Shown here: positions 1 to 6,862 of the stretch, in pieces
Layout: each line of letters begins with the position of its first letter
How positions within the stretch are numbered: position 1 is the stretch's first letter
Assembly: GCA_021797225.1 (NCBI GenBank)
Contig: JAKAAE010000018.1
Location: forward strand, 1 to 18,079
Source: Thermoplasmata archaeon
Lineage (GTDB): Archaea > Thermoplasmatota > Thermoplasmata > Thermoplasmatales > Thermoplasmataceae
Length of the DNA: 18,079 nt
Direction of reading: 5' to 3'
Translations under genes and position numbers: made by a program
Notes under the pieces: generated by a model
Databases searched by the model: none
Told to the model about the DNA's origin: nothing
Seen by the model: only the letters and a program-made list of their open reading frames with translations

Positions 1-105
1 GTTGCAGATCCCTTGATGGAGATAAAAATTACAAAATTTGAAACGGTTAAATTTACCAGAAAATATAATGATAAATCAACCCTCAAGGAGCTGAATATAA
101 AATAA
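1..105 (+). CDS. C-terminal end of an unidentified protein (partial at left edge)
   Basis: An open frame enters from the left edge and ends at TAA 103-105, giving 34 visible residues. The fragment is lysine-rich and alternates charged and beta-prone residues, ending in KELNIK. It is too short for a family assignment. It lies 14 bp before queE on the same strand, so it may belong to the same 7-deazaguanine group (queC would be an obvious candidate), but nothing in the residues shows that. An internal ATG at 16 could start a 29-residue ORF, but a reading frame continuing from outside the window is more likely. Confidence 0.55.
   Translation, partial: VADPLMEIKITKFETVKFTRKYNDKSTLKELNIK
94..105 (+). 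promoter_or_regulatory. TATA-like box for queE (probable leaderless start)
   Basis: The stretch AATATAAAATAA lies about 20-25 bp before the queE ATG at 120, within the last codons of the preceding gene. No Shine-Dalgarno-like purine run sits between it and the start codon. This arrangement suggests that queE heads its own leaderless transcript, although read-through from the upstream gene is possible. Confidence 0.4.
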
Positions 106-119
106 ATTATTGAAATTAT

Positions 120-761
120 ATGAAAATCAATGAAATTTTTTTAAGCGTCCAGGGAGAAGGTTACTACACCGGAGAAAAAATGGTATTTGTGAGAACAGAG
201 TATTGCAACCTGAGATGTTCATGGTGTGATACAAAGTATTCATTCAATGAGGGAAAGGAAATGAACCTGAATGAAATTGTCGATGCAGTGAACAATCTTT
301 CAAAGAAAATGGTAAAATGGATTTGCCTTACAGGGGGTGAGCCATTATTACAGAATGAAGTTAATAGTCTGGTCAGTATTTTATCAAATAAATATAACAT
401 ACTTCTAGAAACCTCGGGGAGCCTGGATATCAAAAAATTTCTTCCTGATTACAGACGTGTAAGAAAAGATATTGATTTCAAATTGCCATCATCAGGGATG
501 TACAGGAAGTTCAATAATAATAATTTAAAATACATGGAGCATAGAGATTATTTGAAATTTGTTGTAAATGACATAGATGATTTTAACGTTGCAATGAAAG
601 AGATAAAAGGAATACCACCTGATATAGGAATAGTCATTCAACCTGTGTACGGCACTGATATTGAATGGCTTGCAGACAAATTTATAGAATGTGCTCCCGC
701 AAATGCAAGATTAATGCTACAGGAGCATAAATATATATTCGGAAACAAAAGAGGTGTTTAA
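120..761 (+). CDS. queE: 7-carboxy-7-deazaguanine synthase (QueE), radical SAM enzyme
   Basis: This cytosolic radical SAM enzyme converts 6-carboxy-5,6,7,8-tetrahydropterin to 7-carboxy-7-deazaguanine, the ring-contraction step on the way to preQ0 and archaeosine. The protein has 213 residues, normal for the family. It opens with the QueE-type motif VQGEG (10-14) and has the [4Fe-4S] cluster motif CNLRCSWC with cysteines 29, 33 and 36. The SAM-binding segment TGGEP lies at 71-75, and a conserved-looking LQEHKY segment is near the C-terminus. The stop codon directly abuts the folE start, and folE and queD supply the two preceding pathway steps, which makes the assignment firm. The ATG at 120 places the VQGEG motif at the usual distance from the N-terminus. 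Confidence 0.93.
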   Translation: MKINEIFLSVQGEGYYTGEKMVFVRTEYCNLRCSWCDTKYSFNEGKEMNLNEIVDAVNNLSKKMVKWICLTGGEPLLQNEVNSLVSILSNKYNILLETSGSLDIKKFLPDYRRVRKDIDFKLPSSGMYRKFNNNNLKYMEHRDYLKFVVNDIDDFNVAMKEIKGIPPDIGIVIQPVYGTDIEWLADKFIECAPANARLMLQEHKYIFGNKRGV

Positions 762-1337
762 ATGGAACAAAAAAACGAAAAAATACTGCGTGACAGCATA
801 GAACAGCTTGTATACAACTTGCATAATGAGTATGGATGGTTCAATGAAGAAGAATTAAAGAATACACCCGGCAGAATTGAAAATTTTTACAGAGAATGGT
901 ACGGGACAAGGAATTTTGCCTTTACAAAATTCAAGGTTTCTGGCCATGAGAGCATGGTTATCATGAAGAATATTTCATTTTATTCAATGTGTTCCCATCA
1001 TTTGCTTCCGTTTTTCGGCACGGTAAATATAGCATATCTGCCGAAACCATCAGGGTATATAGCAGGGGTGAGCAAACTTGTCAGGGCGGTTAACAAGATA
1101 GCCAGCAAGCCCCAGTTGCAGGAAAATATGACATCCGAAATAGTTGAACTGTTATATGAAAATCTGAATCCGCTCTTTGTAATGGTTACAGCCAAGGGGC
1201 AGCATATGTGCATGATGATGCGCGGTGTCAGGCAGGAAGGTGCCACAATGGTGACATCATCTGTTAAGTATAATGATATCGTGAAGAAGGAACTGGAATC
1301 GCTGAAGTCAGAAGCTTTGAAGATGATGGGTGAATAA
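762..1337 (+). CDS. folE: GTP cyclohydrolase I (FolE type, GCYH-IA)
   Basis: The enzyme opens the GTP imidazole ring to give 7,8-dihydroneopterin triphosphate, the entry step of the preQ0 route (and of folate synthesis in other organisms). The 191-residue protein has the FolE hallmarks: zinc ligands C77 and H80 in SMCSHHLLPFFG and C150 in QHMCM, catalytic-region H79 and H148, the substrate-binding SK pair (104-105) and QE (120-121) in the QERLT-like position. It is therefore the FolE type, not the MptA/FolE2 type common in archaea. The usual Glu in SMCEHH is Ser78 here. The start abuts the queE stop (TAAATG), with GAGGTG at 751-756 as ribosome site. Location between queE and queD points to deazaguanine synthesis as the main role. 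Confidence 0.93.
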   Translation: MEQKNEKILRDSIEQLVYNLHNEYGWFNEEELKNTPGRIENFYREWYGTRNFAFTKFKVSGHESMVIMKNISFYSMCSHHLLPFFGTVNIAYLPKPSGYIAGVSKLVRAVNKIASKPQLQENMTSEIVELLYENLNPLFVMVTAKGQHMCMMMRGVRQEGATMVTSSVKYNDIVKKELESLKSEALKMMGE

Positions 1338-1338
1338 A

Positions 1339-1809
1339 ATGTACGGTATAGAAATTACAGGAAGACTGAAAGGGTTAACCTGGAGCTCAGGACATTATGT
1401 CCCGGACAACGAAAAATGCAAAAAATTCCACGGGCATGATTATTCAATAGATATTCTGATTGACTCCGGGATTATAGAAGATTCGGGCATGTTAATAGAT
1501 TTTACCATAGTCAAGAAGGCCATAAAACCGGTAATAGATAATATGGATCATAAATTCATGGTACCTGAGAAGGACATACGTGACAGCAGTATTAACGGCA
1601 TGCTTGATATAGTAGTAAGGGGAAGATACAGGGGAACGATGCCAGAAAATGATGTTTTTATATTCCCCTATCCGGCGGATACGGCAGAATACATAGCAAA
1701 ATATTGCTATATTGAAATTCATAAGAAAATCCAGGATATCTTAAAGGATTTTAGGATGAAAATTGTTATACATGAAGGACCGGGAAATCTGGCCTCCTAT
1801 ACAGAATAA
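1339..1809 (+). CDS. queD: 6-carboxy-5,6,7,8-tetrahydropterin synthase (QueD/PTPS family)
   Basis: QueD converts dihydroneopterin triphosphate to 6-carboxytetrahydropterin, the QueE substrate. From ATG 1339 the protein has 156 residues. Zinc ligands are H19 (SSGH), H31 and H33 (FHGH). The catalytic cysteine is C27 in CKKFHGH, the CxxxHGH spacing of QueD rather than of eukaryotic PTPS. The D70-H71 pair and E146 (HEGPGN) complete the active site. A GTG at 1330, overlapping folE by 8 bp, could add three residues. ATG 1339 is preferred because GGTGA at 1329-1333 gives a ribosome site 5 bp upstream. The gene ends the operon and meets the XdhC-family gene tail to tail with one base between. Confidence 0.92.
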   Translation: MYGIEITGRLKGLTWSSGHYVPDNEKCKKFHGHDYSIDILIDSGIIEDSGMLIDFTIVKKAIKPVIDNMDHKFMVPEKDIRDSSINGMLDIVVRGRYRGTMPENDVFIFPYPADTAEYIAKYCYIEIHKKIQDILKDFRMKIVIHEGPGNLASYTE

Positions 1810-1810
1810 A

Positions 1811-2572
1811 TTATTTTAAATTATTATTATTTTTTTCCATTATTATTTCAGCCACTATGCTCACTGCAATTTCTTTAACTGTAATAGCATTTATGGATAA
1901 TCCCGCCGGGCATTTTATGGCATTTTTATCAGCATCCGGGTGTTCTCTGAGTACAGTTTCCATGTCTCTGTTAAACCTGTTTCTGCTGGAGACAATTGCC
2001 AGATATCTGGGTTTTTTAATAAGAAAATGCGATATATACGGTATTTCATTTTCTGTTTTTGTAATTAATAATACGAAATCATCGGTGAAATCGGATTCCA
2101 TTATATGTTTTGAGTCATTTTCATTATTAATATTATAGACCTCAGGGGTCAAGCCTGTGTATGATACAAGCGCCTTAAGTGCATCAAGCAGTTTATCGTT
2201 AAATGATTCGACGAGTATAACCATGCTCCTTCGGTGCACATATGGCTCAATAAAAAGCTCTATCATGCCGCCACAGGTAGTATTCATTGCATAATCCGAG
2301 GTTGTATTATCTTTGTCCAGTGCGATTTTTAAATATTTTGTTTCATTTTTTTCTATTACTTTTTCAGCCTCTTTTAAAACAACATTATCCAGTGATGGAC
2401 TGCCCAGGGTTCCATATATCACCGTTCCCCCTGTTATCAGAATTTTAAATCCCGGCTTTGCTATGGAAGAGCCAGCTGTTTTTATTACAGTTGCAATAGC
2501 ATAATCCTTCCTGCCCGCCTGCAGGTCAGCTTGCATGGAAATTATATCATCATACATATTTTTCAAATACAT
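1811..2572 (-). CDS. XdhC/CoxI family protein (molybdenum-hydroxylase maturation factor-like)
   Basis: Proteins of this family bind molybdenum cofactor and help to sulfurate and insert it into xanthine dehydrogenase/CO dehydrogenase-type enzymes. The 253-residue protein has the N-terminal XdhC pattern (ATVIKTAGSS at 27-36, then PGFK, and GTLGS at 54-58). The conserved CGG is at 100-102 (TTCGGMIELFIEP). The C-terminal signature CPAGLSINAITVKEIAVSI lies at about 201-219. The glycine-rich FGAGHV-type nucleotide motif that opens the C-terminal Rossmann domain in typical members is replaced by a stretch reading VILVESFND (118-126). No molybdenum hydroxylase subunit lies nearby. The family call is firm; the client enzyme is unknown. 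Confidence 0.82.
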   Translation of the reverse strand: MYLKNMYDDIISMQADLQAGRKDYAIATVIKTAGSSIAKPGFKILITGGTVIYGTLGSPSLDNVVLKEAEKVIEKNETKYLKIALDKDNTTSDYAMNTTCGGMIELFIEPYVHRRSMVILVESFNDKLLDALKALVSYTGLTPEVYNINNENDSKHIMESDFTDDFVLLITKTENEIPYISHFLIKKPRYLAIVSSRNRFNRDMETVLREHPDADKNAIKCPAGLSINAITVKEIAVSIVAEIIMEKNNNNLK

Positions 2573-2640
2573 AATTACTTAAAGCTTTTTTCAAAAATTA
2601 TTCCGATACAAGCTAAAATATCAAATTTGTTATATTTCTT

Positions 2641-2707
2641 TGCAATAAAGGAATCAAATATGCAATAAAATTTAATTAATTAAAATATTTTTGAAAATAT
2701 TTGCAAT
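2641..2707. repeat. Repeated TGCAATAAA motif and a hairpin-capable dyad in the xdhC/S9 spacer
   Basis: TGCAATAAA occurs at 2641-2649 and 2661-2669, exactly 20 bp apart, and a shorter TGCAAT follows at 2702-2707. A perfect inverted repeat, AAATATTTT / AAAATATTT with a 2-base centre (TG), spans 2683-2702. Two direct copies two helical turns apart, upstream of two divergent genes, resemble protein-binding sites. The dyad could alternatively be a hairpin. The background is very AT-rich, so chance remains possible. Confidence 0.35.
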
Positions 2708-2821
2708 GTAACAGCCAATGTGATTATAAATATCTACATTCCTGAATACATGCAACAAATGTCTATATTATACTATGGGGATATGGCAGTAAATTCAGAG
2801 ACTCTACAGAGAAGAGCAACG

Positions 2822-2830
2822 TATAAAATT
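2822..2830 (+). promoter_or_regulatory. TATA-like box of the S9 peptidase gene
   Basis: TATAAAATT is centred 30 bp before the ATG at 2856, and no Shine-Dalgarno-like sequence lies between. This fits a leaderless or nearly leaderless transcript. A second box, TTATAAATAT at 2724-2733, could give an alternative transcript with a leader of about 100 nt. Confidence 0.45.
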
Positions 2831-2855
2831 AAATAATGAAAGCCATTATCAGATT

Positions 2856-4619
2856 ATGGAAGACCAAACTGTTGAAGATTTTTTAAAATTTAAAAATATA
2901 GAGAGCGTAATTATAAACAAAGATGGAACAGCCATTGCTGCCCTGGTTTCTGACAATTATAAGCTTTACAGAAAAAAGGAAGTAAATAAATCCATTTATA
3001 TCTACGATCCAGAGTTAAAGCTTCAGCATAGAATAGATGCATCCGGAATTGGATATATGGATTTTTCCGCTGATGGAAGATTGCTTTATACGACCGGCGG
3101 GAAAATTAATATATTCAGCACAGAAGGAACAGGATTGGAGATAAATTTCAATGGAGATATAGATCAGGCTCTATGGATGGGAAAAAGAATTATTTTTTCA
3201 GGGAAGGCAAAGAAGGAAAAGAAAGAAGCTGATGCATATTTCTTCGAAGAGAGCGATCGGTTAATTGAATTGTACATGCTTGACTTAAATACCGGAATAA
3301 AAAAAATAACAGAGAATATCCATATATGGGAATTTAATACCGATGGCAGCTCAATATATGCAGTAACATCTGAAAATCCCATGGAGAGCTGCTGGTATAC
3401 CGCAAAATTATCCAGAATAGACCTTAATGGAAAAGTAGAAACCGTTTATGACCCCGGATTCAGGCAGATAGGCAAAATTTCAGTTTCCGGAAGCAGGGTT
3501 TCTGTTCTCGAGTCAATAATGAGCGATAGGGGCGTAATATCCGGTGACATAATCCTTATTGAGAATGGGATGGCAAAAAATCTCACAGAAAATTCAGAAT
3601 TTACTATTTCACATGTAATATTCAACAATAATAAAACGTATGTTCTTGAAAATAAGATGGGCGGTTTCAAAATAAGGTCGCTAGAGGATAACAATATAAT
3701 ATGGGAAGGATCTGGCATAGTTTATCCTGTGTTTTCACCGTCATTTGCAATTAATGGAGAACTTGCTGTATTTTCATACTCCAATGAAAATGACATAGCC
3801 GAAGTGGTTCTCATAAATAAAAATCGTATGGTAAGGTCATCAATAAACAGCGAACTCCAGAAATTGAAGGCTTATCCCTCCAGAAGGGTTGAGTGGAAAT
3901 CCAAAGATGGGAAAATCATTTACGGATTCCTCAGATGTGAGAACGAGAAAAATCCATTGATAGTATATATACACGGTGGACCCACATCATTTTCATACTC
4001 AGCTTTCATGGATAGAACTACTCTTTATTCAGGAGCCGGATTCTCAGTATTTCTTCCTAATTACCGCGGTAGCATTGGCGTGGGGAGAAACTATGCAGAA
4101 TCCAACATAGGCGATCTCGGTGGGATGGATTTTGAGGATATCATTTCCGGAATAGAATATCTCAAAGCTTCCGGACTGGTGGATACTGATAGGATTTACA
4201 TAACAGGTGGATCCTACGGAGGTTATATGTCCGCACTTGCTATCATGAAATCTGATATATTCAGGGCCTCCGTGTCCTTATATGGAATCTCGGACTGGAT
4301 AAGTTTCCACGGGGTATCGAATCTGTATAACTGGGATAGGATACATATGAATGAGGATCCATATAGTTTTAATCTTTACGATAAGTTTTCTGCCATAAGA
4401 ATGGATCATGATGTAAAAACTCCGATACTTCTCATGCATGGCGTTGAAGACCCTTATGTGCCTATTGGACAGTATTATGAGTTTTATAGATTCCTCAAGG
4501 AAAAGGGAAAACAGGTCAGACTTCTGGTTTATCCAAGGGAGGGCCACGGTTTCAGAGAAAAGGATCATATGATTCAGCAATATAAGGAAACAATAGATTT
4601 CTTTAATGAATATAAATAA
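2856..4619 (+). CDS. S9 family serine peptidase (acylaminoacyl-peptidase / prolyl oligopeptidase-like)
   Basis: This is a probable cytosolic oligopeptidase that trims short peptides; no signal peptide is visible. The 587-residue protein has an N-terminal portion (about 1-340) of short beta-rich repeats, as in the S9 beta-propeller that gates the active site. An alpha/beta-hydrolase domain follows. The oxyanion motif HGGP lies near residue 372. The catalytic triad reads Ser453 in GGSYGGY, Asp532 in HGVEDPYVP and His564 in GHGF, all in the order and spacing of S9C acylaminoacyl-peptidases. Exact specificity (acylaminoacyl, dipeptidyl or endo-oligopeptidase) cannot be told from sequence. A small membrane-protein gene starts 25 bp downstream and may be co-transcribed. 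Confidence 0.9.
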   Translation: MEDQTVEDFLKFKNIESVIINKDGTAIAALVSDNYKLYRKKEVNKSIYIYDPELKLQHRIDASGIGYMDFSADGRLLYTTGGKINIFSTEGTGLEINFNGDIDQALWMGKRIIFSGKAKKEKKEADAYFFEESDRLIELYMLDLNTGIKKITENIHIWEFNTDGSSIYAVTSENPMESCWYTAKLSRIDLNGKVETVYDPGFRQIGKISVSGSRVSVLESIMSDRGVISGDIILIENGMAKNLTENSEFTISHVIFNNNKTYVLENKMGGFKIRSLEDNNIIWEGSGIVYPVFSPSFAINGELAVFSYSNENDIAEVVLINKNRMVRSSINSELQKLKAYPSRRVEWKSKDGKIIYGFLRCENEKNPLIVYIHGGPTSFSYSAFMDRTTLYSGAGFSVFLPNYRGSIGVGRNYAESNIGDLGGMDFEDIISGIEYLKASGLVDTDRIYITGGSYGGYMSALAIMKSDIFRASVSLYGISDWISFHGVSNLYNWDRIHMNEDPYSFNLYDKFSAIRMDHDVKTPILLMHGVEDPYVPIGQYYEFYRFLKEKGKQVRLLVYPREGHGFREKDHMIQQYKETIDFFNEYK

Positions 4620-4644
4620 AGAATGGTGATTAAGAGGTACATAT

Positions 4645-5025
4645 TTGAATAATATAGAAAAAATTCTTTGGGCAACGTCCGGAATAACACTTTTGCAGAT
4701 TATGACAGGATTTTATTTATCCCAGATATATGATGCAATTAATTCACCAGTTTTAGTTTTCCATATATTCACCGGAATATTGCTTCTCATTATGGCTGCA
4801 GTGTCCTATCTCATGGTAAAAAACATATCTAGATTGAAACATCTTGCAACAGTAAATACTATACTGATAATAACAACAATATTAACAGGAACCGGATTTA
4901 TAATATTCAAATCCAGTAATTTTTACGGTGAATTTATGCCATACATTCAAATGCTCTTATCAATTGGTATAATCAGCAACTATGCTGTCATGCTAGGAAT
5001 CAAAAGGACTTTAGATCTGAAATAA
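4645..5025 (+). CDS. Small four-helix integral membrane protein of unknown function
   Basis: I do not recognise this family. The 126-residue protein is mostly hydrophobic, with four predicted membrane segments at about 6-26, 34-57, 67-89 and 98-118. It has short polar loops and a basic C-terminal end. His40 inside the second helix and His66 at the edge of the third could bind heme, as in small cytochrome b-like proteins, but two histidines alone do not show this. The start is TTG at 4645, supported by GAGGT at 4634-4638 six bases upstream; no ATG lies nearby. It follows the S9 peptidase by 25 bp, so it is probably translated from the same message. Confidence 0.75.
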   Translation: MNNIEKILWATSGITLLQIMTGFYLSQIYDAINSPVLVFHIFTGILLLIMAAVSYLMVKNISRLKHLATVNTILIITTILTGTGFIIFKSSNFYGEFMPYIQMLLSIGIISNYAVMLGIKRTLDLK

Positions 5026-5070
5026 TCATGAGAAGTTCCTCTGATTCAATAACAATAAAATTATGCAATA

Positions 5071-5090
5071 GCTTTTTATCTTTATACCTG
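5071..5090 (+). promoter_or_regulatory. Probable promoter element of polX
   Basis: T-rich TATA-like sequence (CTTTTTATC at 5072-5080, then TTTATA at 5081-5086) lies about 15-29 bp before the ATG at 5101. No ribosome site is visible. The match to a canonical archaeal TATA box is only moderate. Confidence 0.3.
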
Positions 5091-5100
5091 TTTATCAATC

Positions 5101-6819
5101 ATGAAGAATGTGGAACTATCCCGCATGTTCAATGAAATGTATTATATGCTGAGCACTGATGAGAAAGCACGTTTTGAGGCACTTGCTTACCAGAGGGCTG
5201 CAAGATCCATAGAATCAATGCAGGATGACATTTCAGAAATCTATGAAAAGAATGGAATAAAGGGATTGATGGAGATCCCCGGAATCGGAAAAGGACTTGC
5301 AGAACACATTGAAGAGTATCTAACAACCGGAAAAATTGCTAAATATGAGGATTTAAAACACAGGTTTCCGGTGGATTTCAGTGAATTTTCCGGCATGGAG
5401 GGATTTGGGCCTAAAAAGGCAATGATTCTATATGATAAACTTGGCATAAAAAATATTGCTGACCTAAAAAAAGCCGCGGAGGAACATAAAATAAGGGATA
5501 TCCCTGGTTTTGGAGAAAAAAGCGAGGCCCTTATCCTGAAAAACATATCAATGATATCTGCCACAGGATCTAGAATTTTATTGAGCACTGGATTAAATGA
5601 AGCCAGAAAGATTGTATCGTATCTCTTATCTGAAAACATAGTATCCAGATGTGAGATAGCTGGATCAACCCGGAGAATGAGGGAAACGGTGGGAGATATT
5701 GATATACTTGTTATATCTGAACGGCCGGAAAGGGTAATGGATTTATTCACTGAGTACGGAGGTGTAAAATCTATAGTTGTCAGGGGCGAATCAAAAACTA
5801 CCGTGCTCCTTGATATAGGAACCACATGTGATCTAAGGGTGATAAAACCTGGAAGCTTCGGTTCAGCATTGCAATATTTCACAGGTAGCAAGGATCATAA
5901 CATAAAGGTACGTAAGATTGCAATTGATCACAATTATAAGTTAAATGAATATGGATTGTATTCCGGTGATAAAAATATAATAGAGGGCAAAGACGAAGAT
6001 GCGATATACAGAGAACTGGGCATGGATTATATTCCGCCTGAAATGCGTGAAGACCGTGGAGAAATAGAAATTGCATTATCACATAAAATTCCTTCATTAG
6101 TTGAATTATCTGAGATAAGAGGTGATCTGCATCTGCATACAACAGAAAGTGATGGTATGAACACCACCGAAGAGATGGCAACCGCAGCAATAAAAAGGCA
6201 TTATGAGTATATAGCTATTACAAATCATTCAAAAAACTTAAAAATAGCCCATGGGCTAGATGATAACCAGTTCATGGAATATTTCAAAAAAATTGACAGT
6301 TTAGCTGATAGATATAACATAAAAATTTTAAAGGGAGCTGAGGTTGATATACTCAAGGATGGAAGTTTAGATCTGGATGAAAATACATTGAAGTCCATGG
6401 ATGTGGTTATAGCTTCTGTGCATATGGATACCAACATGGATACAAATGATATGACTGATAGGGTTATAAATGCAATCAAAACAAATATGGTAAATATTTT
6501 AGGTCATCCAACAGGCAGGTTAATAAATGAAAGACAGCCATTTCAAATTGACCTGGATGAGGTTGCAAAATACTGTTATAAATATAAAACTGCAATGGAA
6601 ATAAACGCTTCCCCGGAACGCCTGGATCTAAACGATGAAAACATTCTAAAAACTTCCAAATATGGAGTTTATTATTGTATAAACACTGATTCCCATAATA
6701 TATATGGATATGATAATATGGAACTCGGTGTGGGCACTGCGAGAAGAGGCTGGCTTACCAGGAACGATGTAATTAATACAATGGATTTAAAGAATTTAAT
6801 GAAATTCTTGAAAAAATGA
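5101..6819 (+). CDS. polX: DNA polymerase X family protein with PHP nuclease domain (PolX)
   Basis: This is a repair polymerase of the bacterial/archaeal PolX type, expected to fill short gaps in base excision repair and to process ends with its PHP domain. The 572-residue length is normal. Helix-hairpin-helix motifs lie at about 59-67 (IPGIGKGLA), 99-107 and 133-140. The nucleotidyltransferase palm has GSTRR followed by the metal-binding pair D199 and D201 (GDIDILV) and the third aspartate D244 (CDLRV). The C-terminal PHP domain has H344 and H346 (DLHLHT), further motifs such as TNHS, ASVHMD and GHPTGR, and D530/H532 (NTDSH). All metal-site motifs look intact, so both activities are plausible. 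The gene stands alone and converges with the DUF2079 gene downstream. Confidence 0.92.
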   Translation: MKNVELSRMFNEMYYMLSTDEKARFEALAYQRAARSIESMQDDISEIYEKNGIKGLMEIPGIGKGLAEHIEEYLTTGKIAKYEDLKHRFPVDFSEFSGMEGFGPKKAMILYDKLGIKNIADLKKAAEEHKIRDIPGFGEKSEALILKNISMISATGSRILLSTGLNEARKIVSYLLSENIVSRCEIAGSTRRMRETVGDIDILVISERPERVMDLFTEYGGVKSIVVRGESKTTVLLDIGTTCDLRVIKPGSFGSALQYFTGSKDHNIKVRKIAIDHNYKLNEYGLYSGDKNIIEGKDEDAIYRELGMDYIPPEMREDRGEIEIALSHKIPSLVELSEIRGDLHLHTTESDGMNTTEEMATAAIKRHYEYIAITNHSKNLKIAHGLDDNQFMEYFKKIDSLADRYNIKILKGAEVDILKDGSLDLDENTLKSMDVVIASVHMDTNMDTNDMTDRVINAIKTNMVNILGHPTGRLINERQPFQIDLDEVAKYCYKYKTAMEINASPERLDLNDENILKTSKYGVYYCINTDSHNIYGYDNMELGVGTARRGWLTRNDVINTMDLKNLMKFLKK

Positions 6820-6862
6820 TTGGTTAAAAGTATTCGCCGGCTTTCCTCCAATAAAATATATC

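Larger units (their letters stand above)
2573..2855. other. Longest intergenic spacer (283 bp), divergent promoter region
   Basis: This spacer separates the divergent XdhC-family and S9 peptidase genes. It holds the TGCAAT repeats and AT dyad at 2641-2707, a TATA-like TTATAAATAT at 2724-2733, a possible 28-codon ORF at 2750-2836, and a second TATA-like box at 2822-2830. No RNA gene or mobile-element remnant was recognised. No strong TATA box was seen at the right distance for the XdhC-family gene. Confidence 0.5.

Noticed and set aside
1330..1338. GTG at 1330 as the queD start
   Set aside because: It would overlap folE and lie inside the ribosome site GGTGA that serves ATG 1339. The three extra residues are not needed for the fold.
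2836..2886. Sixteen-residue frame starting at ATG 2836 just before the S9 gene
   Set aside because: It is very short, overlaps the peptidase start in another frame and lacks independent signals. The peptidase beta-propeller frame clearly starts at 2856.
5241..5891. Long minus-strand open frame (216 codons) inside polX
   Set aside because: It is fully antisense to a complete PolX protein with intact catalytic motifs. Its translation has no recognisable domain, and no promoter or ribosome site supports it.
6820..6862. GC-rich TCGCCGGC between polX and the DUF2079 gene as a terminator hairpin
   Set aside because: The self-complementary core (GCCGGC) has no loop and is not followed by a clear T-run on either strand, so a terminator call is not supported.
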